Shown here: positions 24,699 to 33,988 of the stretch, in pieces
How positions within the stretch are numbered: position 1 is the stretch's first letter
Layout of the letters: each line of letters starts with the position of its first letter
DNA from: Methylophaga sp.
Lineage (GTDB): Bacteria; Pseudomonadota; Gammaproteobacteria; Nitrosococcales; Methylophagaceae
Assembly: GCA_024636315.1 (NCBI GenBank)
Contig: JAGXHJ010000010.1
Coordinates: 1 to 37,305, forward strand
Direction of reading: 5' to 3'
DNA length: 37,305 nt
Program-made: the position numbers and the translations under genes
The notes under the pieces: generated by a model
What the model was told of the DNA's origin: nothing
The model's database searches: none
What the model saw: only the letters and a program-made list of their open reading frames with translations

Positions 24699-26851
24699 AC
24701 TTTATAAAACGTCTTAGCTCTGGCACCGCACCCTATTTTTCACTGGCGGCCTTACTATTGCCGCTGGCTTATTTGCTCAGCGCCGCCACCCAAGACAGTT
24801 CGAGATTTAATGACTTATTTTTAATCATTTTCGGACTGGGTATCGCCACCCTATTGTTATTAATGGGCATTTTAGGTCGTAGCCTGTTTCGACTTTACCG
24901 TGATTTCAAAAGCAACCAAGCGGGATCGAGACTAACGGTTCGCCTAGTCAGTTTATTTGTATTACTCATTCTGGTTTCAACAACCGTTGTTTATAGTTTT
25001 TCTATGCACTTTTTGCATCGTGGCATTAATAGCTGGTTTGATGTCAAAGTCGAACAAGCCCTTAATGACTCACTAGAATTAAGCCGTTCCGCTTTTGGCA
25101 TTCGCATGCGAACCCTGCTAAGACAGACTAGAATGATGGCGGGGTTGTTAAATGAGTTACCACAACAAGATGTTAACCATAACTTACGCGAGTTATCAAA
25201 ACTCAGTGGTGCGATAGAGCTGAGTCTGTGGACAATGGATGGCCAACTGATTACATCAAGCATGGAAAATACCGTAATATTTATCCCCAGTCGCCCCAGC
25301 GAAACGATTTTTCACCAGCTAGAAACACAAGATGCTTATATATCGCTGGATCCTGAACAGGATAATTTACAACTAAGAGCCGCCGTTCTATTGCCACCGA
25401 AACAGGGCGTACTTCAGACGCGCTTTTTACAAGTTATATTTCCGGTTAATGATCGCCTGAGTGAACTAGGCAAAACAGTTCAAGAAGCCTATACCGATTA
25501 CAAAGAGCTCAGTTATCTACGGAAACCACTGATCAGCGTATTCACCCTGACACTGAGTCTGATTGTATTACTCACCATACTGACTTCAATCTGGTTCGCC
25601 ATTTGGATCTCGCGCCGGATAGTCGAGCCCTTACAGGCGCTCGCCGCAGGAACACAATCCGTCGCATCAGGTAATTACGATACACAACTTGACGTCTCGG
25701 GACATGATGAAATCGGATTCTTAGTTCGTTCATTTAACCAGATGACCCAACGTCTTACATCCTCACGCAATGCGACGGAACAGAGTCATCGCTTATTAGA
25801 ACAGCAAACCAACTATCTCACCACTGTATTAGGAAGTTTATCCAGTGGTGTAATTACGATAGATAATAAGCTGTTTTTACGTACAGCCAATATCGCTAGT
25901 AGCAAAATATTGCACCTTAATCTGCAACAGCGCCTAGAAAGCACCATCGACAGACTTGCCTCTCAGGCCCCGCACTTACTTATCTTTACTCAACTTATCG
26001 AGCAAAAAATAGCACAAGGCGAAAGTTGGCAACAACAGATTGAGCTACAAAAGAAAAAATCCATGCAAACCCTGATGTGTCGTGGCACGCCACTACCTAA
26101 CGATAATGGTTGGGTCATTATTTTTGATGATGTCACCACACTGCTACAAGCACAACGAAATGCCGCTTGGGGCGAAGTCGCAAGGCGTTTGGCGCATGAA
26201 ATAAAAAATCCCCTTACACCGATCCAACTTTCTGCCGAACGTTTACAGCATAAATATTTGCCGATGCTACCCGCAGATCAATCCAGCACGTTAACCAAGC
26301 TCACTAATACCATCGTACAACAAGTTGAAGCCATGAAAAATATGGTCAATGATTTTTCTGATTATGCGCGGAACCCAGGCTTACAATTAAAAATACAGCC
26401 GATAGGCAAGCTTATAAGTGAAGTGCTCGCTCTCTATCAAAGCAACACCAGTCATCAGTTCATCTTATTAAAAAGCCCTCAAGACATATCCGTTAATATT
26501 GATAGTGTTCGCTTCAGACAAATACTGCATAATTTGCTTAAAAATGCGATTGAAGCGAGTGAAGATGCTCATTTAGCGGTTGATATCATTGTCAGCTATC
26601 GGGCCGTAACACAGGATAATATTCAGTGGCTTGAAATTAGTATTACGGATCATGGACCCGGCATTCCAGCCAATATGGAAAATAAGCTGTTTGAACCTTA
26701 TGCCAGTAATAAAACAAAAGGCACAGGACTTGGCCTTGCCATTGTCCAAAAGATTGTTGAAGAACATGGCGGTCACGTTTGGGCTGAAAACCTCACTCCT
26801 GCTGGAGCGAGTATAATCATTCGATTACCTTTGGAGGGTGCGATACCGTGA
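24689..26851 (+). CDS. ntrY: NtrY-like membrane sensor histidine kinase
   Basis: Sensor kinase of about 720 residues. Three N-terminal membrane segments are followed by an extracytoplasmic region (about 115-275), another membrane helix (LISVFTLTLSLIVLLTILTSIWF), HAMP (RRIVEPLQALAAG), PAS, then HisKA with the phospho-His in RRLAHEIKNPLTP. The ATPase domain has ILHNLLKNAIEAS, DHGPGIP and GTGLGLAIVQKI, all intact. I prefer GTG at 24689 (a TTG at 24674 is the only longer option); both overlap the DUF4390 stop. The kinase gene ends with a GTGA overlap to its response regulator, so the pair is translationally coupled. NtrY kinases sense nitrogen or redox state in other bacteria; the signal here is unknown. 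Confidence 0.93.
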   Translation: MALNFIKRLSSGTAPYFSLAALLLPLAYLLSAATQDSSRFNDLFLIIFGLGIATLLLLMGILGRSLFRLYRDFKSNQAGSRLTVRLVSLFVLLILVSTTVVYSFSMHFLHRGINSWFDVKVEQALNDSLELSRSAFGIRMRTLLRQTRMMAGLLNELPQQDVNHNLRELSKLSGAIELSLWTMDGQLITSSMENTVIFIPSRPSETIFHQLETQDAYISLDPEQDNLQLRAAVLLPPKQGVLQTRFLQVIFPVNDRLSELGKTVQEAYTDYKELSYLRKPLISVFTLTLSLIVLLTILTSIWFAIWISRRIVEPLQALAAGTQSVASGNYDTQLDVSGHDEIGFLVRSFNQMTQRLTSSRNATEQSHRLLEQQTNYLTTVLGSLSSGVITIDNKLFLRTANIASSKILHLNLQQRLESTIDRLASQAPHLLIFTQLIEQKIAQGESWQQQIELQKKKSMQTLMCRGTPLPNDNGWVIIFDDVTTLLQAQRNAAWGEVARRLAHEIKNPLTPIQLSAERLQHKYLPMLPADQSSTLTKLTNTIVQQVEAMKNMVNDFSDYARNPGLQLKIQPIGKLISEVLALYQSNTSHQFILLKSPQDISVNIDSVRFRQILHNLLKNAIEASEDAHLAVDIIVSYRAVTQDNIQWLEISITDHGPGIPANMENKLFEPYASNKTKGTGLGLAIVQKIVEEHGGHVWAENLTPAGASIIIRLPLEGAIP

Positions 26852-28128
26852 GTCAAGACAAACCGTTAATTTTGGTTGTTGATGATGAGCCTGATATTCG
26901 GGAGCTTGTTAAAGACATTCTTGAGGATGAAGGTTACCGCGTTGTGATTGCCGGCGATGGTACTGATGCCCGCGCGGCTTTTTCCTCGAGCTCACCCAAT
27001 CTTATCCTACTCGATATTTGGATGCCTGACGTTGATGGCATTAGTCTACTCAAAGAATTTAAACAGCAAGATCCGAGCATAACCATCGTTATGATGTCGG
27101 GACATGGCACAATTGAAACCGCTGTAGAAGCGACTCGCCTTGGTGCCTATGATTTTATTGAAAAACCGCTGTCAATGGCGAAACTACTACGTAGCATTGA
27201 GCTTGCTCTTGAAAGTAGCCATAAAAAAGCCGCTATTCGACAACACTATGCTCAAGCTCCCGTAGGAAAAAGCCCTCAAATAACACTGTTACGTGAGCAA
27301 TCGCAACGTGTGGCACAACATGACATGCCGATTTTGTTGCAAGGTGAGGGCGGCACGGGTAAGCACTGTTATGCTCACTACTTACACAGCTTAGGCAAGT
27401 TTTCTTCTGGTAAATTTATTGAAATAACACCGGCCAGCTTTCCAACAGACAGTCTTAAGCTCACTTCACTAGCCCATAATAACTGCCTGTTTATTAATGA
27501 GCTATCACTGTTGCCAGCCGCTGCTCAAGCACTACTCTCTCACCTGCTTAATACCCAGAAGCTAGCTGATTGCCAATTAATTTGTGCGACTCAATACTCT
27601 TTAGACTTAGCGGTTAATAATGGTAGCTTTTCTGAAGGCCTGTTATACCAGCTCAATAGCATCACGCTTGCTATCCCACCTTTGCGTGATCATATCGAAG
27701 ATATTCCCGAATTGATTCATCACTTTGTCGATGAGCAAACTACCGAATCAGACATGCCCTACCGCCACTTTACCGTTGCAGCACAAAACCGCTTACGCAA
27801 TCACCCATGGCAGGGTAATGTGCTTGAACTGAAAAATGTTATTCAACGTTTATTAGTACTTGGCGAATTAGATGATATTGATGTCGCTGAAGTGGATCAA
27901 ACTTTACGCGAGACCTCTGAACAACAGACTCAGGCCAACGAACTAAACAGCATTAATTACGACTTACCTCTACGTGAGGCAAGAGAACAATTCGAACGCA
28001 TTTATTTATTACAAAAATTACAAGAAACTGAAGGCAATGTAGGTAAAGCAGCCAAGCTTGCAGGTATGGAACGCACTCATTTATATCGCAAACTTCGCTC
28101 GTTAGATATTGATAGTAAACAGGTTTAA
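26848..28128 (+). CDS. ntrX: NtrX-like response regulator with degenerate AAA+ domain
   Basis: Regulator of 426 residues. The receiver domain is intact: acidic pair Asp12-Asp13, phospho-acceptor Asp56 in LLDIWMPD, and Lys106. The central domain is related to sigma-54 activators but eroded. Walker A reads GEGGTGKH (166-173) and Walker B reads LFINE with Asn for Asp (214-218). The span from ITPASF (193-198) to NNCLF (211-215) leaves no room for the GAFTGA loop, and the arginine-finger segment reads FSEGLLYQL instead of FRxDLYYRL. The C-terminal Fis-type helix-turn-helix is good (NVGKAAKLAGMERTHLYRKLRSL). The start is GTG, with GGAGG upstream. I infer phosphorylation-controlled DNA binding without sigma-54 activation. 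Confidence 0.92.
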   Translation: MSQDKPLILVVDDEPDIRELVKDILEDEGYRVVIAGDGTDARAAFSSSSPNLILLDIWMPDVDGISLLKEFKQQDPSITIVMMSGHGTIETAVEATRLGAYDFIEKPLSMAKLLRSIELALESSHKKAAIRQHYAQAPVGKSPQITLLREQSQRVAQHDMPILLQGEGGTGKHCYAHYLHSLGKFSSGKFIEITPASFPTDSLKLTSLAHNNCLFINELSLLPAAAQALLSHLLNTQKLADCQLICATQYSLDLAVNNGSFSEGLLYQLNSITLAIPPLRDHIEDIPELIHHFVDEQTTESDMPYRHFTVAAQNRLRNHPWQGNVLELKNVIQRLLVLGELDDIDVAEVDQTLRETSEQQTQANELNSINYDLPLREAREQFERIYLLQKLQETEGNVGKAAKLAGMERTHLYRKLRSLDIDSKQV

Positions 28129-28137
28129 GGTAGTAAT

Positions 28138-29511
28138 ATGAAAATTCTGATTCTCGGAGCCGGACAAGTTGGCGCTTCTGTAGCAGCATCTCTTGTAAGA
28201 GAAAATGATGATATTACCGTCGTTGACTCAAATAGTGAGCTATTACTAAAACTACAAGATCACTACGATATTCGTACCATACAAGGCCATGCTTCTCATC
28301 CAGATGTTTTAGCGCAAGCAGGTGCCGCAGATGCTGACTTAATTCTAGCGGTCACCAATAGTGATGAAACGAATATGATCGCCTGCCAAATTTGTCATAG
28401 TCTCTATAAAACACCCACCAAGATCGCCAGAATTCGTAGCACAGAATACCTATCCAAGCCGGAACTGTTCGGTAATGATGCTATCGCCATTGATATGCTG
28501 ATCAGTCCAGAGCAAATTGTTACTGATTATATTGAAAGATTGATTAATCACCCTAATGCACTGCAGGTTCTTGATTTTGCCGAAGGTAAAGTCCAACTAG
28601 TTGCCATGAAAGCTTTTCACGGCGGTCCACTCGTTGGTAGTCCCTTATCTGATTTACGCATCCATATCCCAAAGACACCGACACGAGTCGCCGCTATATT
28701 TAGAAATGGTTATCCGATCATTCCTAAAGGCAAAACCGTTATTGAAGCAGATGACGAAGTATTTTTTATTGCAGCCAAAAAAGATATTCATTCCGTAATG
28801 AGTGAACTTCGTCGGATGGATAAACCTTATAAACGAATTATGCTTGCCGGTGGCGGCCATATTGGTCAACGACTCGCCAAAGCACTAGAAAATAATTACC
28901 AGGTCAAAGTCATTGAATCTAATCCGAAACGTGCAGAATTTTTATCGGAAGAGTTGTCAAATACCATCGTTTTATTAGGCGATGTGGCAAATGAAGAATT
29001 ACTACAAGAAGAAGATATCGATAAAGTCGATTTATTCTGTGCCCTGACCAATGACGATGAAGCGAATATCCTGTCGGCGATGCTAGCTAAACGCTTAGGC
29101 GCACGAAAGGTATTATCATTAATTAACCGAGCGGCATACGTTGATTTAATTGAAAGTAGTAGCATTGATATTGCACTTTCGCCACAGCAAGCAACCATTG
29201 GTAGTTTATTGGCACATATTCGCCGTGGCGATATTGTAGCGGTACACTCTCTACGACGTGGCGCAGCGGAAGCAATGGAAGCAATCGCTCATGGTGATAA
29301 AAACTCATCACTGGTTGTAGGTCGTCGTATTGATGAAATCAACCTACCGCCTGGCACGACCATTGGCGCTATCGTAAGGGGTGAACAGGTAATCATCACT
29401 CACCATGACAGTGTGATCGAAGCCGAAGATCATGTTATTTTATTCCTAATACATAAACGTTATGTCAAAGAAGTTGAACGTTTATTCCAAGTAGGATTTA
29501 CTTTTTTCTAA
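28138..29511 (+). CDS. trkA: Trk potassium uptake regulatory protein TrkA
   Basis: Peripheral cytoplasmic subunit of 457 residues that binds NAD(H) and gates the TrkH/TrkG potassium channel. It has two RCK repeats: the first Rossmann start [19 protein letters not shown], the second [19 protein letters not shown] at about 235, each followed by a TrkA-C domain. It lies 9 nt after ntrX. The trkH partner, often next door, is not in this window. The stop overlaps the ATG of the YqgE gene (TAATG). Confidence 0.98.
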   Translation: MKILILGAGQVGASVAASLVRENDDITVVDSNSELLLKLQDHYDIRTIQGHASHPDVLAQAGAADADLILAVTNSDETNMIACQICHSLYKTPTKIARIRSTEYLSKPELFGNDAIAIDMLISPEQIVTDYIERLINHPNALQVLDFAEGKVQLVAMKAFHGGPLVGSPLSDLRIHIPKTPTRVAAIFRNGYPIIPKGKTVIEADDEVFFIAAKKDIHSVMSELRRMDKPYKRIMLAGGGHIGQRLAKALENNYQVKVIESNPKRAEFLSEELSNTIVLLGDVANEELLQEEDIDKVDLFCALTNDDEANILSAMLAKRLGARKVLSLINRAAYVDLIESSSIDIALSPQQATIGSLLAHIRRGDIVAVHSLRRGAAEAMEAIAHGDKNSSLVVGRRIDEINLPPGTTIGAIVRGEQVIITHHDSVIEAEDHVILFLIHKRYVKEVERLFQVGFTFF

Positions 29512-30074
29512 TGCTTATGGAACAATCACTACAACATCATTTCCTTATTGCCATGCCGACATTGATAGATTCATTTTTCTATCGTTCGGTTATCTATATT
29601 TGCGAGCATAATGAAGATGGCGCGATGGGGCTGATTATTAATCGTCCCACCCAAATCATGCTTGAGGAACTGTTTACCCATTTAGAGATCGACAATCTTG
29701 CTCCTATAACTAAAACTACCTCGGTATTATTTGGCGGCCCAGTACAAAAAGAACAAGGCATGATTATTCATGACAGCCCTCATCAATGGATAAGTACTAA
29801 AGCCTTAGATGATGAGCTATACCTGACAACCTCGACCGATATTTTAGAAACCGTTGGCACGCCGGCTGGTCCAGACAACTTTTTAATCACGCTCGGTTAT
29901 GCAGGCTGGGAAAGCGGCCAACTAGAGCAGGAATTAGCCGACAATAGCTGGCTCACAGTATATGCAAACAAGGACATCTTATTTAAGATGCCTGCCGATC
30001 AACGCTGGTTAGCGGCAGGTAAGTTATTAGGTGTCGATATGAATCTGATGACACTTTCGATGGGACATGCATGA
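29511..30074 (+). CDS. yqgE: YqgE/AlgH family protein
   Basis: Cytoplasmic protein of 187 residues. Landmarks are HHFLIAMPTLIDSFFYRSVIYICEHNEDGAMGLIINRP, VLFGGPVQKEQGMIIH and LGYAGWESGQLEQELADNSWL, typical of DUF179. The biochemical role is unknown; AlgH influences alginate genes in Pseudomonas. It begins at a TAATG overlap with trkA and ends in an ATGA overlap with ruvX, so it belongs to a tightly packed operon. A second ATG two codons in could also serve as start. Confidence 0.95.
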   Translation: MLMEQSLQHHFLIAMPTLIDSFFYRSVIYICEHNEDGAMGLIINRPTQIMLEELFTHLEIDNLAPITKTTSVLFGGPVQKEQGMIIHDSPHQWISTKALDDELYLTTSTDILETVGTPAGPDNFLITLGYAGWESGQLEQELADNSWLTVYANKDILFKMPADQRWLAAGKLLGVDMNLMTLSMGHA

Positions 30075-30490
30075 CCACTCCTCGCACCCTACTTGGCTTT
30101 GACTTTGGACTGAAAAATATTGGTGTGGCTGTTGGCCAAGAGCTCACGGGCAGCGCTAGCGGAATTGCTGTTATTAAAGCGCGTGATGGCATTCCCGATT
30201 GGAATGACATCAAAAAAGTCATTGAACAATGGCAACCTCAGTTATTAATCGTTGGCCTGCCACTTAATATGGATGGCACCGAGCAAGATATGACGGCGGC
30301 ATGCCGAAAGTTTGGCAATAGACTAAATGGTCGTTTTCAACTTCCTGTTGAATGGCAAGATGAGCGACTAAGCACCTATGAGGCATTGGAACAACTAGGC
30401 ATTCGTGACAAAATGCAATCCAAACGACGGGGTGATGTTGATCGCATCTCAGCACAACTTATTCTTCAATCATGGTTGAATCAACAATGA
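30071..30490 (+). CDS. ruvX: RuvX/YqgF Holliday-junction resolvase-like 16S rRNA-processing nuclease
   Basis: RNase H-fold protein of 139 residues, implicated in 16S rRNA 5' processing and proposed as a Holliday junction resolvase. It has [16 protein letters not shown] with the first catalytic Asp, [18 protein letters not shown], and the C-terminal [14 protein letters not shown] with the last acidic residue. Both ends overlap neighbours by ATGA. The pairing with yqgE is widespread in gammaproteobacteria. Confidence 0.96.
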   Translation: MTTPRTLLGFDFGLKNIGVAVGQELTGSASGIAVIKARDGIPDWNDIKKVIEQWQPQLLIVGLPLNMDGTEQDMTAACRKFGNRLNGRFQLPVEWQDERLSTYEALEQLGIRDKMQSKRRGDVDRISAQLILQSWLNQQ

Positions 30491-31023
30491 CAATACCTGC
30501 AACAAACACGGACATCCAAACCTTGCTTCTTGCTATGGCGGACGAAATAAACCAAGTACTAGACGGCAAAAAACCTTTATTGATAGGCATCCACACGGGT
30601 GGCGTTTGGGTCGCAAAGCAACTCGCAGAAATTTTAGGGGCAGATTTCTTTGACGCGCCGCTAGGCACGCTCAATATTGCCTATTATCGAGATGACTTCA
30701 CTCGTATTGGCATGCATCCGCAAGTAACACCATCAGATCTGCCTTTTGCCGTCGATGATCGTCATTTATTGTTGGTGGATGATGTTTTATATAGTGGTCG
30801 AACTATACGTGCAGCGCTAAACGAAATTTTTGATTATGGCCGACCTGCGAGTGTCACTCTTGCCGTGCTGATAGAGCGAAATGGTCGTGAGTTACCGGTA
30901 CAGGCAGACATTATTGGTCAGTCACTCACCATGACCGAGAATGAACACATAAAACTAAACAATAACAATGGCTTAACATTAACGCTGTCGACAGCAAAAG
31001 CAGGAGAAAATGATGTCGCATAA
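30487..31023 (+). CDS. pyrR: PyrR, uracil phosphoribosyltransferase/pyrimidine regulator homologue
   Basis: Type I phosphoribosyltransferase of about 178 residues. The PRPP motif is [18 protein letters not shown], and [12 protein letters not shown] and [19 protein letters not shown] are family-typical. In Bacillus PyrR binds pyr mRNA to attenuate it and has UPRTase activity. In gammaproteobacteria the homologue next to pyrB is less understood, and no leader attenuator is seen here. An ATG at 30472 is possible, but 30487 forms an ATGA overlap with the ruvX stop, so I prefer it. It overlaps pyrB at the other end. Confidence 0.93.
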   Translation: MTIPATNTDIQTLLLAMADEINQVLDGKKPLLIGIHTGGVWVAKQLAEILGADFFDAPLGTLNIAYYRDDFTRIGMHPQVTPSDLPFAVDDRHLLLVDDVLYSGRTIRAALNEIFDYGRPASVTLAVLIERNGRELPVQADIIGQSLTMTENEHIKLNNNNGLTLTLSTAKAGENDVA

Positions 31024-31987
31024 TCAACTTACTGACAGCGGACGTCTCCATCATTTTCTCAGCATTGAAGGGCTAAAACGTCCCTTATTAACAGAAATAA
31101 TGGATCGCGCTGAGCAGTTTTCTAGCATTTCTCATCAACAAGTTAAAAAGGTGCCACTATTACGTGGTAAGACGATTGTGAATCTATTTTTTGAAAATAG
31201 CACTCGTACTCGCACCACTTTCGAACTAGCGGCAAAGCGTCTATCTGCTGATGTCATCAGCCTAAATATTAATACCTCATCAGCTTCAAAAGGTGAAAGC
31301 CTTCGTGACACGCTACATAACTTAGAAGCCATGCACAGTGATATGTTTGTCGTTCGCCACAATCAGAGCGGTGCAGCTGAGTTTATCGCACAACATGTTG
31401 CCCCACATGTCAGTGTGATTAATGCCGGCGATGGTTGCCATGCTCATCCAACCCAAGCCATGCTGGATATGTTCACCATCCGTCGTCACAAACAGCACTT
31501 CCCTGACCTTCGCGTTGCTATCATTGGTGACATATTACATTCCCGTGTTGCTCGCTCTCAAATTCAAGCTTTAGCTACACTCGGCGTCGGCGAAATTCGA
31601 GTTATTGCCCCCAAAACCTTATTACCAACTGACTGTAAAACGCTAGGCGTACATGTTTACCATGATATGGATGCCGGATTAAAAGACGTAGACGTAGTAA
31701 TCACTCTCAGATTACAGAACGAAAGAATGCAGGGTGCGCTGTTGCCAAGTGCTAAAGAATATTTTCAATGTTATGGTTTAACCGAACGAAAATTAAGCCT
31801 AGCTAAACCGGATGCGATCGTGATGCATCCAGGTCCAATTAACCGTGGCGTTGAAATCGCGTCTGCAGTAGCTGATGGCCCACAATCTGTTATCTTAGAA
31901 CAAGTTACACATGGCATCGCCGTACGAATGGCCATCATGTCAATGACACTTGGATCGCAAGCAGAACTTCATGAGGTGACGGCATGA
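31010..31987 (+). CDS. pyrB: Aspartate carbamoyltransferase catalytic subunit
   Basis: Second enzyme of pyrimidine synthesis, 325 residues: carbamoyl phosphate plus aspartate gives carbamoyl aspartate. The carbamoyl-phosphate loop [27 protein letters not shown] and [12 protein letters not shown] are intact. ATGs at 31010 and 31013 both follow GCAGGAGAAA; either would do. No pyrI is present. The adjoining PyrC-like protein, with an ATGA overlap, fits the class A ATCase of Pseudomonas in which PyrB pairs with an inactive dihydroorotase homologue. Confidence 0.97.
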   Translation: MMSHNQLTDSGRLHHFLSIEGLKRPLLTEIMDRAEQFSSISHQQVKKVPLLRGKTIVNLFFENSTRTRTTFELAAKRLSADVISLNINTSSASKGESLRDTLHNLEAMHSDMFVVRHNQSGAAEFIAQHVAPHVSVINAGDGCHAHPTQAMLDMFTIRRHKQHFPDLRVAIIGDILHSRVARSQIQALATLGVGEIRVIAPKTLLPTDCKTLGVHVYHDMDAGLKDVDVVITLRLQNERMQGALLPSAKEYFQCYGLTERKLSLAKPDAIVMHPGPINRGVEIASAVADGPQSVILEQVTHGIAVRMAIMSMTLGSQAELHEVTA

Positions 31988-33282
31988 ATCTTCACATAAA
32001 AAATGGTCGCGTAATAGATCCTGCAAGCCAAATTGATGCCCAACAAGATATCTTTATCCGTGATGGCAAAATTGTCGCTATCAGTACTCATCTTGATGGC
32101 TTCGTAGCTGACCAAACAATTGATGCCACAGGTTTAATTGTCTGCCCAGGTTTAGTTGATTTAAATGCCCGTCTCCGCGAGCCAGGGCAAGAACATACAG
32201 CAACGATTGAAAGTGAAACCCTTGCTGCGGTAGCCGGCGGTATCACCTCACTTTGCGTCCCTCCTGACACGGATCCGGTAATTGACACGCCTGCCGTCGT
32301 AGAGTTAATTGAAGATCGCGCTAAAAAAGCGGGTCGAGCCATGGTCTACACTATCGGTGCATTGACACAAAAATTGCAAGGCGAATTACTTACTGAAATG
32401 GCGGCGCTCAAAATGGCGGGCTGTATAGGTGTAAGCAATGGTCTAGCGCCAATTAAAAACAGTCTTATTTTACGTCGAGCGATGGAATATGCTGCAACCT
32501 TGGATCTGACTTTATTTATCAATTCCATCGATCCCTGGCTTCAAGGTAATGGTTGCGTCCATGAAGGCGCGATAAGTGCCAGATTAGGGCTGACGGGCAT
32601 TCCGGAGACAGCTGAAACAATTGCAGTTGCCCGTGATCTTTTGTTAATTGAGCTTACAGGAGTACGTGCACACTTTCACAATATCTCCTGCGGCAAAACG
32701 GTAACACTGATTAAGGACGCACAAAACAAAGGCCTAGCAGTCACTGCTGATGTCAGTGCTCATCATCTACATCTTAGTGAGCATGATATTGGCAATTACG
32801 ACACGCTCAGTCACGTTATGCCGCCATTACGCAGTATTCGAGATCGTGAACAATTGCAACAGGGTCTGCGTGAGGGCATCATTTCAGCGATCAGCTCTCA
32901 CCATCAACCACTAGATAATGATGCCAAACTAGGTCCCTTTGCAGAAACAATGCCAGGAATTTCAGGACTAGAAACATTACTCGCACTGACCATGAAACTA
33001 GTGGACGATGAGGAAATAACACTCCACCAAGCCATTGCCAGCTTAACATCTCACCCTGCTGATATTCTCGGCATTGATGCGGGTCAACTAAAAATAGGGG
33101 CTCAAGCAGACATTTGTATTTTCAACCCGAATATCCACAATGAATGCCACCCCCATAGCTTTGTAAGTGCAGGTAAAAACAGCCCATTTTCTGGCTGGTT
33201 ATTTAATAACAAAGTCAGTCACACAATATTTGATGGCAAACTAGTCTTTGAGCAGGATAAAATTCACAGTATTGCTGTCTAA
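31984..33282 (+). CDS. pyrC': Inactive dihydroorotase-like subunit of ATCase (PyrC')
   Basis: Dihydroorotase-fold protein of 432 residues, probably catalytically dead. The metal-binding HxH of active enzymes reads NAR at 61-63 in [12 protein letters not shown]. The region that normally holds the next His and Asn reads [10 protein letters not shown], and the catalytic Asp of the DHAPH motif is replaced (SSHHQPLD). The overall fold is well kept ([22 protein letters not shown]). In Pseudomonas such a protein is a structural partner required for PyrB assembly, and the true dihydroorotase is encoded elsewhere. The ATGA overlap with pyrB supports the same role here. Confidence 0.93.
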   Translation: MNLHIKNGRVIDPASQIDAQQDIFIRDGKIVAISTHLDGFVADQTIDATGLIVCPGLVDLNARLREPGQEHTATIESETLAAVAGGITSLCVPPDTDPVIDTPAVVELIEDRAKKAGRAMVYTIGALTQKLQGELLTEMAALKMAGCIGVSNGLAPIKNSLILRRAMEYAATLDLTLFINSIDPWLQGNGCVHEGAISARLGLTGIPETAETIAVARDLLLIELTGVRAHFHNISCGKTVTLIKDAQNKGLAVTADVSAHHLHLSEHDIGNYDTLSHVMPPLRSIRDREQLQQGLREGIISAISSHHQPLDNDAKLGPFAETMPGISGLETLLALTMKLVDDEEITLHQAIASLTSHPADILGIDAGQLKIGAQADICIFNPNIHNECHPHSFVSAGKNSPFSGWLFNNKVSHTIFDGKLVFEQDKIHSIAV

Positions 33283-33316
33283 TCGGCAGTTACCTAACAA
33301 CATAAGAGGCTCACAA

Positions 33317-33781
33317 ATGAATATTAAAAAACTAGCAACATTAATCATAATATCCAGTTCTCTGGCGCTTAGCGGTTGCGCAAGCAGTTTACAAGGCGAT
33401 ACTTATTCGCGCGATGATGCCCGCCAAGTACAAAACGTACAATACGGTACTGTCGATGCAGTACGCATGGTGGTTATTGAAGGTACTAAAACACCCATTG
33501 GTACAGCAGCTGGCGCCGTCGTTGGTGGTGTTGCTGGCAGTACGGTTGGTGGTGGAAAAGGCGCAATTATTGCCACTGTTGTTGGCGCCGTTGCCGGTGG
33601 CTTAGCAGGTAGCGCGGCCGAAGAAGCGATTACCAAAGAGCAGGGCGTAGAATTGGTTATCCGCAAAAATTCGGGAGAGACCATTTCAGTCGTACAACAA
33701 TACGAACCTAATAATCCATTCCAAGTTGGCGACCGTGTACGCCTAATGACACTCAATGGTGCAGTTCGAGTAACCCGATAA
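33317..33781 (+). CDS. Glycine-zipper 2TM outer-membrane lipoprotein
   Basis: Lipoprotein of 154 residues with lipobox LALSGC after a hydrophobic signal, a glycine-zipper hairpin (GTAAGAVVGGVAGSTVGGGKG and IIATVVGAVAGGLAGS), and a small C-terminal domain ending VRLMTLNGAVRVTR. This matches the SlyB/Pcp-type family of envelope lipoproteins. The ATG at 33317 has GAGG 8 nt upstream and is clearly right; a longer in-frame start at 33248 would run into pyrC' and place a signal internally. It lies 34 nt after pyrC' but is functionally unrelated. Confidence 0.9.
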   Translation: MNIKKLATLIIISSSLALSGCASSLQGDTYSRDDARQVQNVQYGTVDAVRMVVIEGTKTPIGTAAGAVVGGVAGSTVGGGKGAIIATVVGAVAGGLAGSAAEEAITKEQGVELVIRKNSGETISVVQQYEPNNPFQVGDRVRLMTLNGAVRVTR

Positions 33782-33803
33782 ACCACTTTTTCGAGAACAT
33801 GAC

Positions 33804-33983
33804 ATGACAGCTATAAATAAATTGATTGCAGGCCTAATAGCATTATTTTTTCTATTAACCATCACAGCTTGCTCACCAGAAGTAGGTAGCGATCAATGGT
33901 GCGCAGATATGAAAGCAACACCATCAGGTGACTGGTCAGCTAATCAAGCGTCTGATTTTGCCAAACACTGCATCTTGAAATAG
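33804..33983 (+). CDS. DUF3012-type small lipoprotein
   Basis: Short gene of 59 residues. A hydrophobic signal (AGLIALFFLLTITAC) ends in a lipobox Cys at 23. The mature part of 37 residues reads CSPEVGSDQW, then CADMKATPSGDW and ANQASDFAKHC, with Cys at 34 and near the C-terminus. This matches the DUF3012 pattern (CSPEVGS-W-C-DM...GDW...DFAKHC). The function is unknown. The two Cys outside the lipobox could form a disulfide in the periplasm. It sits 22 nt after the glycine-zipper lipoprotein and 5 nt before the HAD gene. Confidence 0.85.
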   Translation: MTAINKLIAGLIALFFLLTITACSPEVGSDQWCADMKATPSGDWSANQASDFAKHCILK

Positions 33984-33988
33984 ATTCC

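Noticed and set aside
33248-33316. N-terminal extension of the glycine-zipper lipoprotein
   Set aside because: It overlaps pyrC' and would place a clear signal peptide and lipobox inside the protein. The ATG at 33317 has its own GAGG site.
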